NCBI GenBank assembly: GCA_021828105.1
Contig: JAKATG010000006.1
Span: 62,001 to 126,000 of the forward strand
Length of the DNA stretch: 64,000 bases
Source of the DNA: Taklimakanibacter sp021828105
Lineage (GTDB): Bacteria; Pseudomonadota; Alphaproteobacteria; Rhizobiales; Aestuariivirgaceae
Direction of reading: 5' to 3'
In this document: positions 11,155 through 20,084 of the stretch, one piece after another
Position numbering within the stretch: position 1 is the first letter of the stretch
Layout: each line of letters begins with the position of its first letter
The notes under the pieces: generated by a model
The model's database searches: none
What the model was told of the DNA's origin: nothing
Seen by the model: the letters and a program-made list of their open reading frames with translations, nothing else
Position numbers and translations under genes: made by a program

Positions 11155-12012
11155 TCACACCGCAAGATGAGCGGGCAATGTACCCTCGAATTCATAGGCG
11201 ATGGGGCCGGTCATCAGAATGTGATCGTCGGCTTCGCGCCACTCCATGGCGAGATCGCCGCCGGGAAGGGTCACGGTCGCCTTACGGTCGGTAAGCTTGA
11301 TGCGCGCCGCCGCCGCTATGGTGGCGCAGGCCGCCGTGCCGCAGGCACGGGTGAGGCCGGCGCCGCGCTCCCATACTTTGAGCGTGATGTGGTCCTTGGC
11401 ATCGACGCGGGCCAAGGAAATATTGGCGCGCTCCGGGAACAGCGGATGGTGCTCGAGCATCGGTCCCGCTTTGGCGAGGTCGACGACGTCGAGGTCCTTC
11501 ACCCAGAAGATGCAATGCGGGTTGCCGACATTGACCACCGAGGGCGAATGGATCAGGGGCGCGTCGATGGGACCGAGCTGCAATTCGATATGACGCGTAT
11601 CGGGGAAGGGCTCGGACAAGGGGATGTCCTGCCAGCCGAAGCGGGGCGCCCCCATATCGACCGTCACCATGCCGTTTTCGCCCTTCTCGCAGACGAGGAA
11701 GCCGCCCAGAGTATCGATGGTGGCCGCGGACGAGCCTTTCTCGGCGAACAGAATATCGGCGATGCAGCGCGAGGCGTTGCCGCAGGATTCGACCTCGAAG
11801 CCGGCATTGTTCCAGATGCGCATTTGCACATCGGCCGTCTTGGAAGGCCCGATGACGATGAGCTGGTCGCAGCCGATCCCGGTCTTGCGGTCGGCAATGG
11901 CGCGGGCCTGCGCGTCGCTGATCACCGCCGGACGCGAGCGGGCGTCGAGCACGACAAAATCGTTGCCGAGCCCGTTCATCTTGCGGAATTCCCTGGGGGC
12001 CAACCCGTTCAT
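11155..12012 (-). CDS. dapF: Diaminopimelate epimerase
   Basis: Interconverts LL- and meso-diaminopimelate for lysine and peptidoglycan synthesis. The 285-residue protein carries the two catalytic cysteines in SCGNASRC (C77) and RACGTAAC (C224), and the family start KMNGLGNDFVVLDAR. I chose ATG 12012 (MNGLAPREF); an in-frame ATG 33 codons upstream gives a non-conserved extension. First gene of the minus-strand dapF-mtaB-ftsY-yciB operon and divergent from an LpxO-like gene across about 107 bp. Confidence 0.96.
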   Translation of the reverse strand: MNGLAPREFRKMNGLGNDFVVLDARSRPAVISDAQARAIADRKTGIGCDQLIVIGPSKTADVQMRIWNNAGFEVESCGNASRCIADILFAEKGSSAATIDTLGGFLVCEKGENGMVTVDMGAPRFGWQDIPLSEPFPDTRHIELQLGPIDAPLIHSPSVVNVGNPHCIFWVKDLDVVDLAKAGPMLEHHPLFPERANISLARVDAKDHITLKVWERGAGLTRACGTAACATIAAAARIKLTDRKATVTLPGGDLAMEWREADDHILMTGPIAYEFEGTLPAHLAV

Positions 12013-12119
12013 GGCCGGTTTATATGGTGAAAGGGTCCGGGAAAGCCAGCCCTTTGCTTCCCCCTGGCCGCGGTTTATGCCATAGAGCCGCCACGAAGCA
12101 GCCATAAGCAATCATTCCC

Positions 12120-12965
12120 ATGACTGCCAATACCACGCAGGATGCCTTCGCCGCCGGGAGACGGGACGAGGGCGCCGATCAGCAATATGCCACCGCCGGG
12201 ATCGCACCGCTCGAAAGGCCCAGCGCGCTTACCCGCTTCTTCATGGGCGTGGTCGCCAGGGCCGAAAGGCTCAATTTGAAATATGCCAAGCTCGGCAACC
12301 CGCCGGTCTATGACAACCGGGTCTTCCCCTGGGCGGTCGAGATCGAGAAGGCCGCGCCCAAGATCCGGGCCGAGCTCGAGCGTGTCCTCGTGCGCAAATC
12401 AGAGTTGCCGAATTTTCAGGACATCTCTGCCGATGTGAAGACCATCAGCACCGATCAGGGCTGGAAGACCTTCTTCCTGCTCGCTTTCGGCATGAAGTCC
12501 GAGCAGAACATCGCGCAATGCCCTGAGACCTGGAAGGCCGTCCAGGCCATTCCCGGACTCAAGACCGCGATGTTCTCGATCTTCGAGCCGGGCAAGCACC
12601 TGCCGGCGCATAGAGGTCCCTACAATGGCGTGCTCAGGCTCCATCTCGGCCTCATCGTGCCGGAGCCCCGCGACAAGATCGCGATCCGGGTGAAGGACCA
12701 GGTCTGCCATTGGAGCGAGGGCAAGGTTCTCATTTTCGACGATGCCTATGAGCATGAGGCGTGGAATCATTCCGACAAGACGCGTGTGGTGCTGTTCGTC
12801 GACTTCGTGAAGCCGCTCCGCTTCCCGGCCAATTTCGTCAACTGGCTGTTGATGAACATCGCGCTGTTCACACCCTTCATCCGCGAAGGCCTCGACAACC
12901 ACAAGGAATGGGAGAAGCGCTTCTACGCCGAAGCGGAAGCGCTGCGGAACCGGCCGCAAAGCTAG
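12120..12965 (+). CDS. Aspartyl/asparaginyl beta-hydroxylase family protein (LpxO-like)
   Basis: A 281-residue Fe(II)/2-oxoglutarate dioxygenase of the Asp/Asn beta-hydroxylase superfamily. Candidate metal ligands are H164 in HLPAHRGPYNG and H212 in YEHEAWNHS, with R222 as the 2-oxoglutarate-binding arginine (KTRVVLFVD). Overall shape resembles bacterial LpxO (lipid A 2-hydroxylase) and OlsC-type lipid hydroxylases, which would act on membrane lipids at the inner leaflet. The precise substrate is not determinable. The N-terminal 30 residues look unstructured, so a later start is possible. Confidence 0.85.
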   Translation: MTANTTQDAFAAGRRDEGADQQYATAGIAPLERPSALTRFFMGVVARAERLNLKYAKLGNPPVYDNRVFPWAVEIEKAAPKIRAELERVLVRKSELPNFQDISADVKTISTDQGWKTFFLLAFGMKSEQNIAQCPETWKAVQAIPGLKTAMFSIFEPGKHLPAHRGPYNGVLRLHLGLIVPEPRDKIAIRVKDQVCHWSEGKVLIFDDAYEHEAWNHSDKTRVVLFVDFVKPLRFPANFVNWLLMNIALFTPFIREGLDNHKEWEKRFYAEAEALRNRPQS

Positions 12966-13055
12966 GCAGCGCCCCGCGCATATATCAACGCTGGCGATAT
13001 ATCCATCAAATAATTTCGCTGGACCGAGCCGTGCCCGTCACGCCAAGGGAGCGGC

Positions 13056-14315
13056 ATGACTCAAGCAATGACTTCCGCTCTTCCGGGCTCGCGCCGACTC
13101 AATCCCTGGGTCGTCGTCTGGCTGTGCTTCGCCGTGCTCTCCATCGTGATGTCGGCGCGCCAGGTCGTGGCGATCATGACCGACGACTGGACCAGGACGC
13201 TCGGCTGGTCGAAGACCTTCATCAGCTCGGGGCAGTCGGTGGCCCTGGTGATGGTCGCCATCGTGGCGCCGATCGCCGGCAATCTCGCCGACCGCTATGG
13301 CGCGCGGGTGATGCTGACGGCCGGTCTGCTTGTCGTTGCGGCAGGCTTGCTCCTGTTCGCCAGCTTCCCGGTCGCTGCACTCTATATTGTCGGCTACGGC
13401 CTCGTCGGCGGCGTCGGCTTCGCCACGGCGAACATGCATCTGATCTCGACCGCCATCGCCAAGCTCTTCACCGAGCAGCGTGGGCTTGCCACCGGCATCG
13501 CCAATTCGGGCGCCACGGCCGGGCAGTTCATCACCGTTCCCCTGGTCACGGCGGGTCTCGCTTATGTGAGCTGGCAATGGAGCATCATCGCAGTGGCGCT
13601 GGCCTGCGTCGGGATGGCAGTGGTGATCTGGGTGGCGCTCAAGCCCGGCGCCGATGCGGCGGCCGAAACCCGGAAGGCCGAGACCCTGTCGCAGGAGCCT
13701 CTGTGGACGCGGCTCAGATTTCTCCTCACCAATCCGACCTTCCACATTCTCTATTGGAGCTTCTTCATCTGCGGCGTCACCACCACCGGCGCCATCGAGA
13801 CGCATTTCCTGCCCTATGCGGCCTTTTGCGGCTTCCCGCCGGTGCCGGCGTCAGGCGTCTATGGCGGCATCATGGCCATCAATCTCGCCGGCATGTTCCT
13901 TTCGGGCTGGCTCACTGACAAGGTCAACCGGCCGCTGCTTTTGGGCAGCATCTACATCGTGCGCTCCTTCTCCTTCCTGGTGCTCATGCATGTGGGAACG
14001 AGCTATGAGATGCTGTTCGTCTTTGCGGTCATCTACGGCATCTTCGACTATTCGACCGTGCCGCCGACGGCGAGCCTCGCCGCCTCACATCTCGGCCTCA
14101 AGATCATGGGCCTCGCCATGGGGCTGATCAGCGGCGGACATGCGCTGGGGGGCGCTCTCGGCTCCTTCATGGGCGGCTATCTGTTCGACCTCTTCGCCCG
14201 CTATACCGAAATGTGGTGGGCGGCCTTCGCCACGGCCGTGCTCGCCGGCCTGATGGTATTCTTCGTCAAGGAGAACCGGCGGCAAAGAGGGTTAATACTG
14301 GCGCCCGCCGAATGA
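13056..14315 (+). CDS. MFS transporter
   Basis: A 419-residue major facilitator with about 12 membrane segments. The loop between helices 2 and 3 reads GNLADRYGARVML, a recognisable MFS signature (GxLaDrxGxrxxl), and a matching loop after helix 8 reads LSGWLTDKVNRPLLL. The pattern and C-terminal extension resemble monocarboxylate/oxalate-type carriers, but the substrate is unknown. A GGGAG ribosome site lies ahead of ATG 13056. It stands alone between a hydroxylase and a flavin oxidase, all on the plus strand but with spacers near 90 bp. Confidence 0.88.
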   Translation: MTQAMTSALPGSRRLNPWVVVWLCFAVLSIVMSARQVVAIMTDDWTRTLGWSKTFISSGQSVALVMVAIVAPIAGNLADRYGARVMLTAGLLVVAAGLLLFASFPVAALYIVGYGLVGGVGFATANMHLISTAIAKLFTEQRGLATGIANSGATAGQFITVPLVTAGLAYVSWQWSIIAVALACVGMAVVIWVALKPGADAAAETRKAETLSQEPLWTRLRFLLTNPTFHILYWSFFICGVTTTGAIETHFLPYAAFCGFPPVPASGVYGGIMAINLAGMFLSGWLTDKVNRPLLLGSIYIVRSFSFLVLMHVGTSYEMLFVFAVIYGIFDYSTVPPTASLAASHLGLKIMGLAMGLISGGHALGGALGSFMGGYLFDLFARYTEMWWAAFATAVLAGLMVFFVKENRRQRGLILAPAE

Positions 14316-14399
14316 TCTCAAATTGAGGCTTGCGTAAACCGGCGCGCACAGACATTCTGACGCTGCGAGAGGGCGTTCCGTGGGAAGCGGGTGCGCGAA

Positions 14400-15635
14400 A
14401 TGGCTTCAGCAACAGACGTCATCATCATCGGCGCCGGCGCCGCGGGGCTCGGCGCGGCGAAAACCCTCATCGCCCAGGGCAAATCGGTCCGGATCCTCGA
14501 GGCGCAGGACCGCATCGGGGGGCGTGCCCATACGGTGACGGCCAGGTTCGGCGTGCCCTTCGACTGGGGCTGCGCCTGGATGCATGCCGCCGACCGCAAT
14601 CCCTTCTTCGACGAAGCCATCGCCCAGAATGCGACATTGCAACATCACGATCTCAATCTCGACCGGCTCTATTTCGGCGCCAGGCGCGCCACCGCGGTCG
14701 AAATGGCGCAGATGTTCAAGGCCGATTTCGAGTTCGCTTCCCTGCTCGAGCACAAGACGGCGAAAGGCGACAGGCTGGCCGAGCTTCTCGAGGTCTCGGC
14801 GGCGAGTGCCGCGGCCGGCACCTATGCAGGGCCGATGGATTTCGCCCAGGACCTGGATGAGATATCCGCCGCCGACCTGATGGCCGCCGCCGATCTCGAT
14901 CCCAATTTCCTGGTGCGCGAAGGCTTTGGCGCCGTGGTGGCGCAGTGGGCGCGCGATGTCCCGGTCGAGCTCGCGACACCGGTCAAGCGGCTGCGCTGGG
15001 ACGGGCCCGGTGTCATTGCCGAAACGCCGCGCGGCGAGCTCCAGGCCAAGGCGGCGATCGTCACGGTCTCGACCGGCGTGCTGGCCTTCGGCGGCTTGCG
15101 CTTCACGCCCGATCTGCCGCCCGCGCATGATGAAGCGGTCCACAATCTGCCGATGGGGCTTCTCACCAAGATCCCGCTCGAGATCAAAGGCGACCGGCTC
15201 GGCCTGAAACCTTTCGAGGACATCCTGATCGAGCGCCATGGCCATCACGATGTGTATTTCCTGTGCTTCCCCTTCGACTGCGATCTTCTCATCGGCTTCG
15301 TCGGCGGCGATTTCGCCTGGGAATTGTCGGCGGCGGGAGAGGCGGCGGCGGTCGATTTCGCGGTGCAGAGCCTCACGCGGACATTCGGCGCCAATATCGA
15401 AAAGCAGATCGGGCGCAGCGCCATGACCGACTGGGGCGCCAATCCTTATGCCCGCGGCGCCTATGCGGCGGCGCGGCCAGGCTATGCCGCGGCGCGAAAG
15501 ACGCTGATGGAGCCCATCGGGAACCGCATCTTCTTCGCCGGAGAGGCGCTGGGCGGATCGCTGATCCAGACCTGCGCCGGGGCCAGGCTTTCGGGCGAAG
15601 CGGCCGCGCTCAAGGCCGGCGAGGCGCTGAAATAG
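14400..15635 (+). CDS. FAD-dependent amine oxidase family protein
   Basis: A 411-residue flavoprotein with the N-terminal Rossmann motif GAGAAGLGAAKTL and the adjoining GGRAHT segment typical of monoamine-oxidase-like flavoenzymes. The C-terminal end has FAGEALGGSLIQTCAGA, the second FAD-contact region (FAGE). No signal peptide or membrane helix is seen. I chose ATG 14400 over a GTG three codons earlier. Substrate unknown: polyamine, amino acid and carotenoid-type oxidases share this fold. Followed by a 183-bp leader and ffh. Confidence 0.86.
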   Translation: MASATDVIIIGAGAAGLGAAKTLIAQGKSVRILEAQDRIGGRAHTVTARFGVPFDWGCAWMHAADRNPFFDEAIAQNATLQHHDLNLDRLYFGARRATAVEMAQMFKADFEFASLLEHKTAKGDRLAELLEVSAASAAAGTYAGPMDFAQDLDEISAADLMAAADLDPNFLVREGFGAVVAQWARDVPVELATPVKRLRWDGPGVIAETPRGELQAKAAIVTVSTGVLAFGGLRFTPDLPPAHDEAVHNLPMGLLTKIPLEIKGDRLGLKPFEDILIERHGHHDVYFLCFPFDCDLLIGFVGGDFAWELSAAGEAAAVDFAVQSLTRTFGANIEKQIGRSAMTDWGANPYARGAYAAARPGYAAARKTLMEPIGNRIFFAGEALGGSLIQTCAGARLSGEAAALKAGEALK

Positions 15636-15818
15636 GAAGCATATCCCAGAATTGACTTTTGCCCCTTGGGACCCTAGAACACGGCCCGATTTCAAGACGC
15701 TTGAACGTCTCGAGGCTTCGTCACACATGGGTTTCGTCCCCGGGAGGTGATGAACCGGCATCCGGCAGCGCGTGGCGCCCCCGGGTGTCATTTGCGTTTG
15801 GGCTAAAAGGAACTGGGT
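15636..15818 (+). promoter_or_regulatory. Leader region upstream of ffh
   Basis: A 183-bp spacer that must hold the promoter of the ffh-rplS run. A segment from about 15739 to 15787 is flanked by two CCCGGG hexamers (one in GTCCCCGGGAGG, one in CGCCCCCGGGTG) that could pair. I see no 4.5S RNA tetraloop or GGAAG-type SRP consensus here, so I do not call an RNA gene. A purine-rich AAAGGAACTGGGT precedes the ffh ATG. Confidence 0.35.
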
Positions 15819-17369
15819 ATGTTCGAAACACTGCAAGAGCGCCTTTCCGGCATTCTCGACAAGCTCACCGGCCGCGGTGCGCTGTCGGAGGCCGATGTCG
15901 ATGCGGCGATGCGCGAAGTGAGACGCGCTCTGCTCGAGGCCGACGTGGCGCTCGATGTGGTGAAGGGCTTCATCGACAAGGTAAGGGCCAAGGCGGTCGG
16001 CGCCGACGTGGTCAAGTCGGTGACGCCCGGCCAGATGGTGGTCAAGATCGTCCATGACGCCCTGGTCGAGACCTTGGGCTCGGAAGGGGCGACGCTCAAT
16101 CTCAGAGCCTCGCCGCCCGTGCCGATCCTGATGGTGGGCTTGCAGGGCTCGGGCAAGACGACGACCACGGCCAAGATCGCCAAGCGCCTGCAAGAGCGCG
16201 AGAAGCGCAAGGTCCTGATGGCCTCGCTCGATACGCGGCGGCCCGCGGCGCAGGAGCAGCTCGCGATATTGGGCCAGCAGACGGGCGTCGAGACGCTTGC
16301 CATCGTCAAGGGCGAGAACCCGGTCCAGATCGCCAGGCGCGCCATGTCGGAAGCCCGCCGCGGCGGCTTCGACGTCGTCCTGCTCGACACCGCCGGCCGT
16401 CTTCACATCGATGAAGAGCTCCTCGCCGAAGCGGCGGCGGTGCGCGACATCGCCAAGCCCAATGAGACATTGCTCGTCGCCGACTCGCTCACCGGCCAGG
16501 ACGCCGTCAATCTGGCGAAGAGTTTTGATGAGAAGATCGGCATCACCGGCATCGTCCTGACCCGCATCGACGGCGATGGCCGCGGTGGTGCGGCGCTGTC
16601 GATGCGCGCCGTCACCGGCAAGCCGATCAAGCTCATGGGCACCGGCGAGAAGCTCGACGGGCTCGAGGACTTCCATCCGCAGCGCATCGCCGGGCGCATT
16701 CTCGGCATGGGCGACGTCGTCAGCCTGGTCGAGCGTGCGGCGCAGTCGATCGATGCCGACAAGGCGAAGCGTATCGCCGAGCGCATGAAGAAGGGCGCCT
16801 TCGATCTCGAAGATCTCGCCGAGCAGTTGCAGCAATTGCAGAAGCTCGGCGGCATGTCGGGCATGATGGGATTGCTGCCCGGCATGGGCAAGATCAAGAA
16901 GCAGCTCGCAGGTGTCGACCTCGACAATTCGGTGCTCAAGCGCCAGATGGCGATCATCGGCTCGATGAGCAAGTTCGAGAAGCGCAATCCCAAGGTCATG
17001 AACGCCTCGCGCAAGAAGCGCGTCGCCGCGGGCTCGGGCACCAAGGTCGAGGAGATCAACCGCCTGCTCAAGATGCATATCCAGATGGCGGATATGATGA
17101 AGAAGATGGGCGGCAACAAAGGCCTGATGAGCCGCATGTTCGGCGGCAAGGGCGCCCCCGACGCGGCCGAGATGGAGAAGATGCAGGCCGAGCTCGCCAA
17201 GCTCGATCCCAATGCGATCCCGCCCGAGCTGAAAGACATGATGCAGGGCGGCGCCTTGCCCGACATGCCGAAGCTGCCGACGGGCCTGCCGGGCTTGGGC
17301 GGCAAGCTCCCGGGTCTCGGCGGCGGTTCGCCTTTCAAGGGGCTCCCGGGCCTGGGCAAGAAGAAATGA
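15819..17369 (+). CDS. ffh: Signal recognition particle protein Ffh
   Basis: SRP GTPase that binds signal sequences and 4.5S RNA and hands ribosomes to FtsY. The 516-residue protein shows the N domain, G1 GLQGSGKTTT (107-116), a DTAGR switch near 190, TRIDGD, and a methionine-rich M domain (about 300-450) with GMSGMMGLLPGMGK. The C-terminal 40 residues form an unusual Gly/Leu/Pro tail with repeated LPGLGG-type units ending in KKK. A GNAT gene follows after one base. Confidence 0.98.
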   Translation: MFETLQERLSGILDKLTGRGALSEADVDAAMREVRRALLEADVALDVVKGFIDKVRAKAVGADVVKSVTPGQMVVKIVHDALVETLGSEGATLNLRASPPVPILMVGLQGSGKTTTTAKIAKRLQEREKRKVLMASLDTRRPAAQEQLAILGQQTGVETLAIVKGENPVQIARRAMSEARRGGFDVVLLDTAGRLHIDEELLAEAAAVRDIAKPNETLLVADSLTGQDAVNLAKSFDEKIGITGIVLTRIDGDGRGGAALSMRAVTGKPIKLMGTGEKLDGLEDFHPQRIAGRILGMGDVVSLVERAAQSIDADKAKRIAERMKKGAFDLEDLAEQLQQLQKLGGMSGMMGLLPGMGKIKKQLAGVDLDNSVLKRQMAIIGSMSKFEKRNPKVMNASRKKRVAAGSGTKVEEINRLLKMHIQMADMMKKMGGNKGLMSRMFGGKGAPDAAEMEKMQAELAKLDPNAIPPELKDMMQGGALPDMPKLPTGLPGLGGKLPGLGGGSPFKGLPGLGKKK

Positions 17370-17370
17370 C

Positions 17371-17880
17371 ATGTCGCCCTTCCCCGAGCTCGAGACGGAA
17401 AGACTGCGCTTGCGCCATTGGTGCGAAAGCGATGTCGATCCGCTTCTCGCCTTCTATCGCGATCCCCAGTCGGCGGCGGTCTATGGCGAGGATATCAAGC
17501 GCAGCGATGTGTGGCGGCGCATGGCGCTCGCCATCGGCCATTGGCACCTGCGGGGCTTCGGGCCGTGGGTGCTCGAAGACAAAGCGACCAGCAAGATCGC
17601 CGGCCTTGGCGGCCTGTGGTTTCCGGATGGCTGGGGCGATGTCGAGATCGGCTACGGCATCATGCCGGAATTCCGCGGGCAGGGCTATGCCGCGGAAGCG
17701 GCGCGGCGCGTGCGCGACTACGGCTATCGCGAGATCGGGCTTGCCCGTCTTGTCAGCTACATCGATCCCGGCAACACGGCATCGATCAAGGTTGCCGAGA
17801 AGCTTGGCGCTGTGCCTGACGGAGAATTCCTCATGCACGGCAAGCCTCACCGCATCTATCTCTATCCCAACAACGACTGA
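17371..17880 (+). CDS. GNAT family N-acetyltransferase
   Basis: A 169-residue acetyltransferase of the RimJ/RimL-like type. It opens LETERLRLRHW, typical of these GNATs, and has the acetyl-CoA loop EFRGQGYAAEAARRV. It starts one base after the ffh stop and ends 22 bp before rpsP, so it is embedded in the ffh-ribosomal operon. The substrate may be a small molecule or a protein N-terminus; co-transcription with translation genes makes a ribosome-associated target tempting but unproved. Confidence 0.88.
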   Translation: MSPFPELETERLRLRHWCESDVDPLLAFYRDPQSAAVYGEDIKRSDVWRRMALAIGHWHLRGFGPWVLEDKATSKIAGLGGLWFPDGWGDVEIGYGIMPEFRGQGYAAEAARRVRDYGYREIGLARLVSYIDPGNTASIKVAEKLGAVPDGEFLMHGKPHRIYLYPNND

Positions 17881-17902
17881 TTCAAATCCAAGGAGAAACT
17901 GA

Positions 17903-18295
17903 ATGTCACTCAAGATCAGACTGTCGCGTGCCGGCTCGAAGAAGCGGCCCTATTACCACATCGTGGTCGCCGATGCGGCATCACCGCGCGACGGCAAGTT
18001 CATCGACGTGGTCGGGGCCTTCAATCCGATGCTCGGCAAGACCGACGAGAAGCGCGTGCAGCTCGACGCCGAGAAGGCGGCGGCGTGGCTCAAAAAGGGC
18101 GCACAGCCGACCGATCGCGTGCTGCGCTTCCTCGACAAGGCCGGCCTCAAGAAGCGCGAGGCGCGCAACAACCCGAACAAGGCCCTGCCGGGCAAGAAGC
18201 GCCAGGAGCGCGAGAAGGCCCAAGCCGACGCCGCCGCCAAGGCCGCTGAAGCCGCTGCTGCTGCCGCTGCCGCGCCGGCCGAAGCGCAGAGCTAG
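17903..18295 (+). CDS. rpsP: 30S ribosomal protein S16
   Basis: Ribosomal protein S16, needed for 30S assembly. The first 80 residues are the standard domain (SLKIRLSRAGSKKRPYYHIVVAD). The 130-residue protein carries a C-terminal extension of about 50 residues that is Lys/Arg then Ala-rich, as in many alphaproteobacteria. A strong AAGGAG precedes the ATG by eight bases. The order rpsP-rimM-trmD-rplS is conserved across bacteria. Confidence 0.98.
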   Translation: MSLKIRLSRAGSKKRPYYHIVVADAASPRDGKFIDVVGAFNPMLGKTDEKRVQLDAEKAAAWLKKGAQPTDRVLRFLDKAGLKKREARNNPNKALPGKKRQEREKAQADAAAKAAEAAAAAAAAPAEAQS

Positions 18296-18304
18296 TCCGA
18301 GGCC

Positions 18305-18838
18305 ATGGCCTCGCCCGACGATAAAGTGCTGGCCGGTGTCATCACCGGTGCGCATGGCATCAAGGGCGAGGTGAAGCTCAAAAGCTTCACCGCCGATCCC
18401 AAAGCGATCGCGGCCTATGGTGCGCTTCTCGCGTCGACCGGCGAGCGCTTCGAGATCCAAAGGCTGAAAGCCCAGAAGGACGGTTTCATCGCGACGCTCA
18501 AAGGCGTCGGCGACCGCAACCGGGCCGAGACGCTCAAAGGCGTCGAGCTCTTCGTTCAGCGCCGGCAATTGCCGGCGCCCGAGGCTGATGAAGTCTATAT
18601 CCATGATCTCATCGGGGTGACGGTGATGGACATGGGCGGCGAAAAATTCGGGACAGTCGTGGCGGTGCCGAATTTCGGCGCCGGCGATCTGATCGAGATC
18701 CGCCGTGACGGTGCTGAGGAGACGGTGCTGGTGCCCTTCGCTCAAGACTATGTGCCTGAGATCGATCTCGCCAAGGGCCGGATCGTCATCGATCTGCCGG
18801 CGACCTGGCTCGACGAGGACGAACGGCAAAGAGGATGA
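18305..18838 (+). CDS. rimM: Ribosome maturation factor RimM
   Basis: A 177-residue RimM, which assists 30S head assembly by binding S19. The N-terminal half has the family signature VITGAHGIKGEVKLKSFT, and the C-terminal PRC-barrel half has VYIHDLIGVTV and EIDLAKGRIVIDLP. The start is 9 bp after rpsP, and its stop overlaps the trmD ATG by four bases (ATGA), so it is coupled to trmD. Confidence 0.96.
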   Translation: MASPDDKVLAGVITGAHGIKGEVKLKSFTADPKAIAAYGALLASTGERFEIQRLKAQKDGFIATLKGVGDRNRAETLKGVELFVQRRQLPAPEADEVYIHDLIGVTVMDMGGEKFGTVVAVPNFGAGDLIEIRRDGAEETVLVPFAQDYVPEIDLAKGRIVIDLPATWLDEDERQRG

Positions 18839-19527
18839 GCTGGCAGGCGACCATATTGACGCTGTTCCCGGAGATGTTTCCGGGACCGCTCGGCACATCG
18901 CTCGCCGGCAAGGCGCTGGACGGGGGCATCTGGTCGCTCGCCGTGCGCGACATCAGGGCATCGGCCACCGACCGGCACCGCAGCGTGGACGATTCTCCGG
19001 CGGGCGGCGGGCCCGGCATGGTGATGAAGCCCGACATCCTGGCGGCGGCGATCGATCAGGCCCCGCATGTGGGGCCGCGTCTCTTGATGTCGCCAAGGGG
19101 CGAGCGCCTGACCCAGGGGCTCGTCCGACATCTGGCTCAAGGTCCAGGCGCCCTCATCATCTGCGGGCGGTTCGAGGGCGTCGATGAGCGGGTGATCGAG
19201 CGGCGGCAATTGCGCGAGGTCTCGCTCGGCGATTTCGTGCTCTCGGGCGGCGAGCCCGCGGCTTTGGCGCTCCTCGATGCGGTGGTCAGGCTTCTGCCGG
19301 GCGTCATGGGCGATGAGCGGTCGGGCTTCGAGGAAAGCTTCGAGGACGGGCTTCTCGAACAGCCGCAATATACCCGGCCTCGGACCTGGGAAGGCCTTGA
19401 AATCCCTGAGATTTTGCTCTCAGGGGACCACAAGGCGATGAACCGCTGGAAGAAGGAGCAGCGCGAGAGGCTGACCGAGAAACGCCGCGTCGATCTTTGG
19501 CAGGCTTATGTGCAGAGAAAGAATTGA
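18835..19527 (+). CDS. trmD: tRNA (guanine-N1)-methyltransferase TrmD
   Basis: SPOUT-class enzyme that makes m1G37 in tRNA. The 230-residue protein has WQATILTLFPEMFPGPLGTS at its start, the GGGPGMVMKPD segment, and the knot motif DFVLSGGEPAAL. It ends with the family's basic RERLTEKRRVDLWQAY region. It overlaps rimM by four bases; rplS starts 53 bp downstream. All features match a normal, complete TrmD. Confidence 0.98.
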   Translation: MSWQATILTLFPEMFPGPLGTSLAGKALDGGIWSLAVRDIRASATDRHRSVDDSPAGGGPGMVMKPDILAAAIDQAPHVGPRLLMSPRGERLTQGLVRHLAQGPGALIICGRFEGVDERVIERRQLREVSLGDFVLSGGEPAALALLDAVVRLLPGVMGDERSGFEESFEDGLLEQPQYTRPRTWEGLEIPEILLSGDHKAMNRWKKEQRERLTEKRRVDLWQAYVQRKN

Positions 19528-19580
19528 TTTTAACCGGCTCAGCAGGTAAAGAGCCGCCAACTCCAAAAGGATTTACGCCC

Positions 19581-20009
19581 ATGAATATCATCGAGCAGCT
19601 CGAAAAAGAGCAGGCATCGGCGGTGGCCGCCAAGCGCGCCGTTCCCGATTTCGCCCCCGGCGACACGGTCATCGTCAATGTGAAGGTCGTCGAAGGCGAC
19701 CGCAGCCGCGTGCAGGCCTATGAAGGCGTGGTGATCGCGCGTTCGGGCGGCGGCCTCAACGAGAACTTCACCGTTCGCAAGATCTCCTATGGCGAAGGCG
19801 TGGAGCGCGTCTTCCCGGTCTATTCGCCGCTGATCGACTCGATCAAGGTGGTGCGCAAAGGCGATGTGCGCCGCGCCAAGCTCTATTACCTGCGCGGACG
19901 CACCGGCAAATCGGCGCGCATCGCCGAGAAGCAGCGTTCGCTCATGGGGACTGCGGCGGAAACGGATGCCGTTCCGGTCACCGAGGCGAGCGAAGCCGAC
20001 AAAGCATAA
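19581..20009 (+). CDS. rplS: 50S ribosomal protein L19
   Basis: Ribosomal protein L19, at the 30S-50S interface. The 142-residue product starts MNIIEQLEKEQ and contains the family core DTVIVNVKVVEGDRSRVQAYEG cut here to its key residues, and RRAKLYYLRGRTGKSARI. An acidic C-terminal tail of about 20 residues extends beyond the core. I chose the ATG at 19581, behind an AAAAGGA site, over a longer frame that overlaps trmD. A strong intrinsic terminator follows 26 bp after the stop. Confidence 0.97.
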   Translation: MNIIEQLEKEQASAVAAKRAVPDFAPGDTVIVNVKVVEGDRSRVQAYEGVVIARSGGGLNENFTVRKISYGEGVERVFPVYSPLIDSIKVVRKGDVRRAKLYYLRGRTGKSARIAEKQRSLMGTAAETDAVPVTEASEADKA

Positions 20010-20035
20010 TTCTCTTTTCAGCTCTGATTTGGTGC

Positions 20036-20069
20036 GGGCCGGCTCATCGAGCTGGCCCGTTTCATTTTT
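20036..20069 (+). terminator. Rho-independent terminator after rplS
   Basis: Stem GGGCCGGCTC (20036-20045), loop ATC, stem GAGCTGGCCC (20049-20058): ten pairs with one G-U wobble, followed by GTTTCATTTTT. It lies 26 bp after rplS and just before the next gene, so it should end the ffh-rplS transcript. Confidence 0.85.
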
Positions 20070-20084
20070 GCGAGGATGCAGGCG

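Noticed and set aside
15636..15818. Possible 4.5S (SRP) RNA gene upstream of ffh
   Set aside because: Only a CCCGGG-flanked stretch is seen; the conserved SRP RNA tetraloop and GGAAG-like internal-loop sequence are absent.
14406..17372. 988-codon minus-strand frame across the flavin oxidase and ffh
   Set aside because: Spans two unrelated plus-strand genes and their spacer; composition is that of an antisense shadow.
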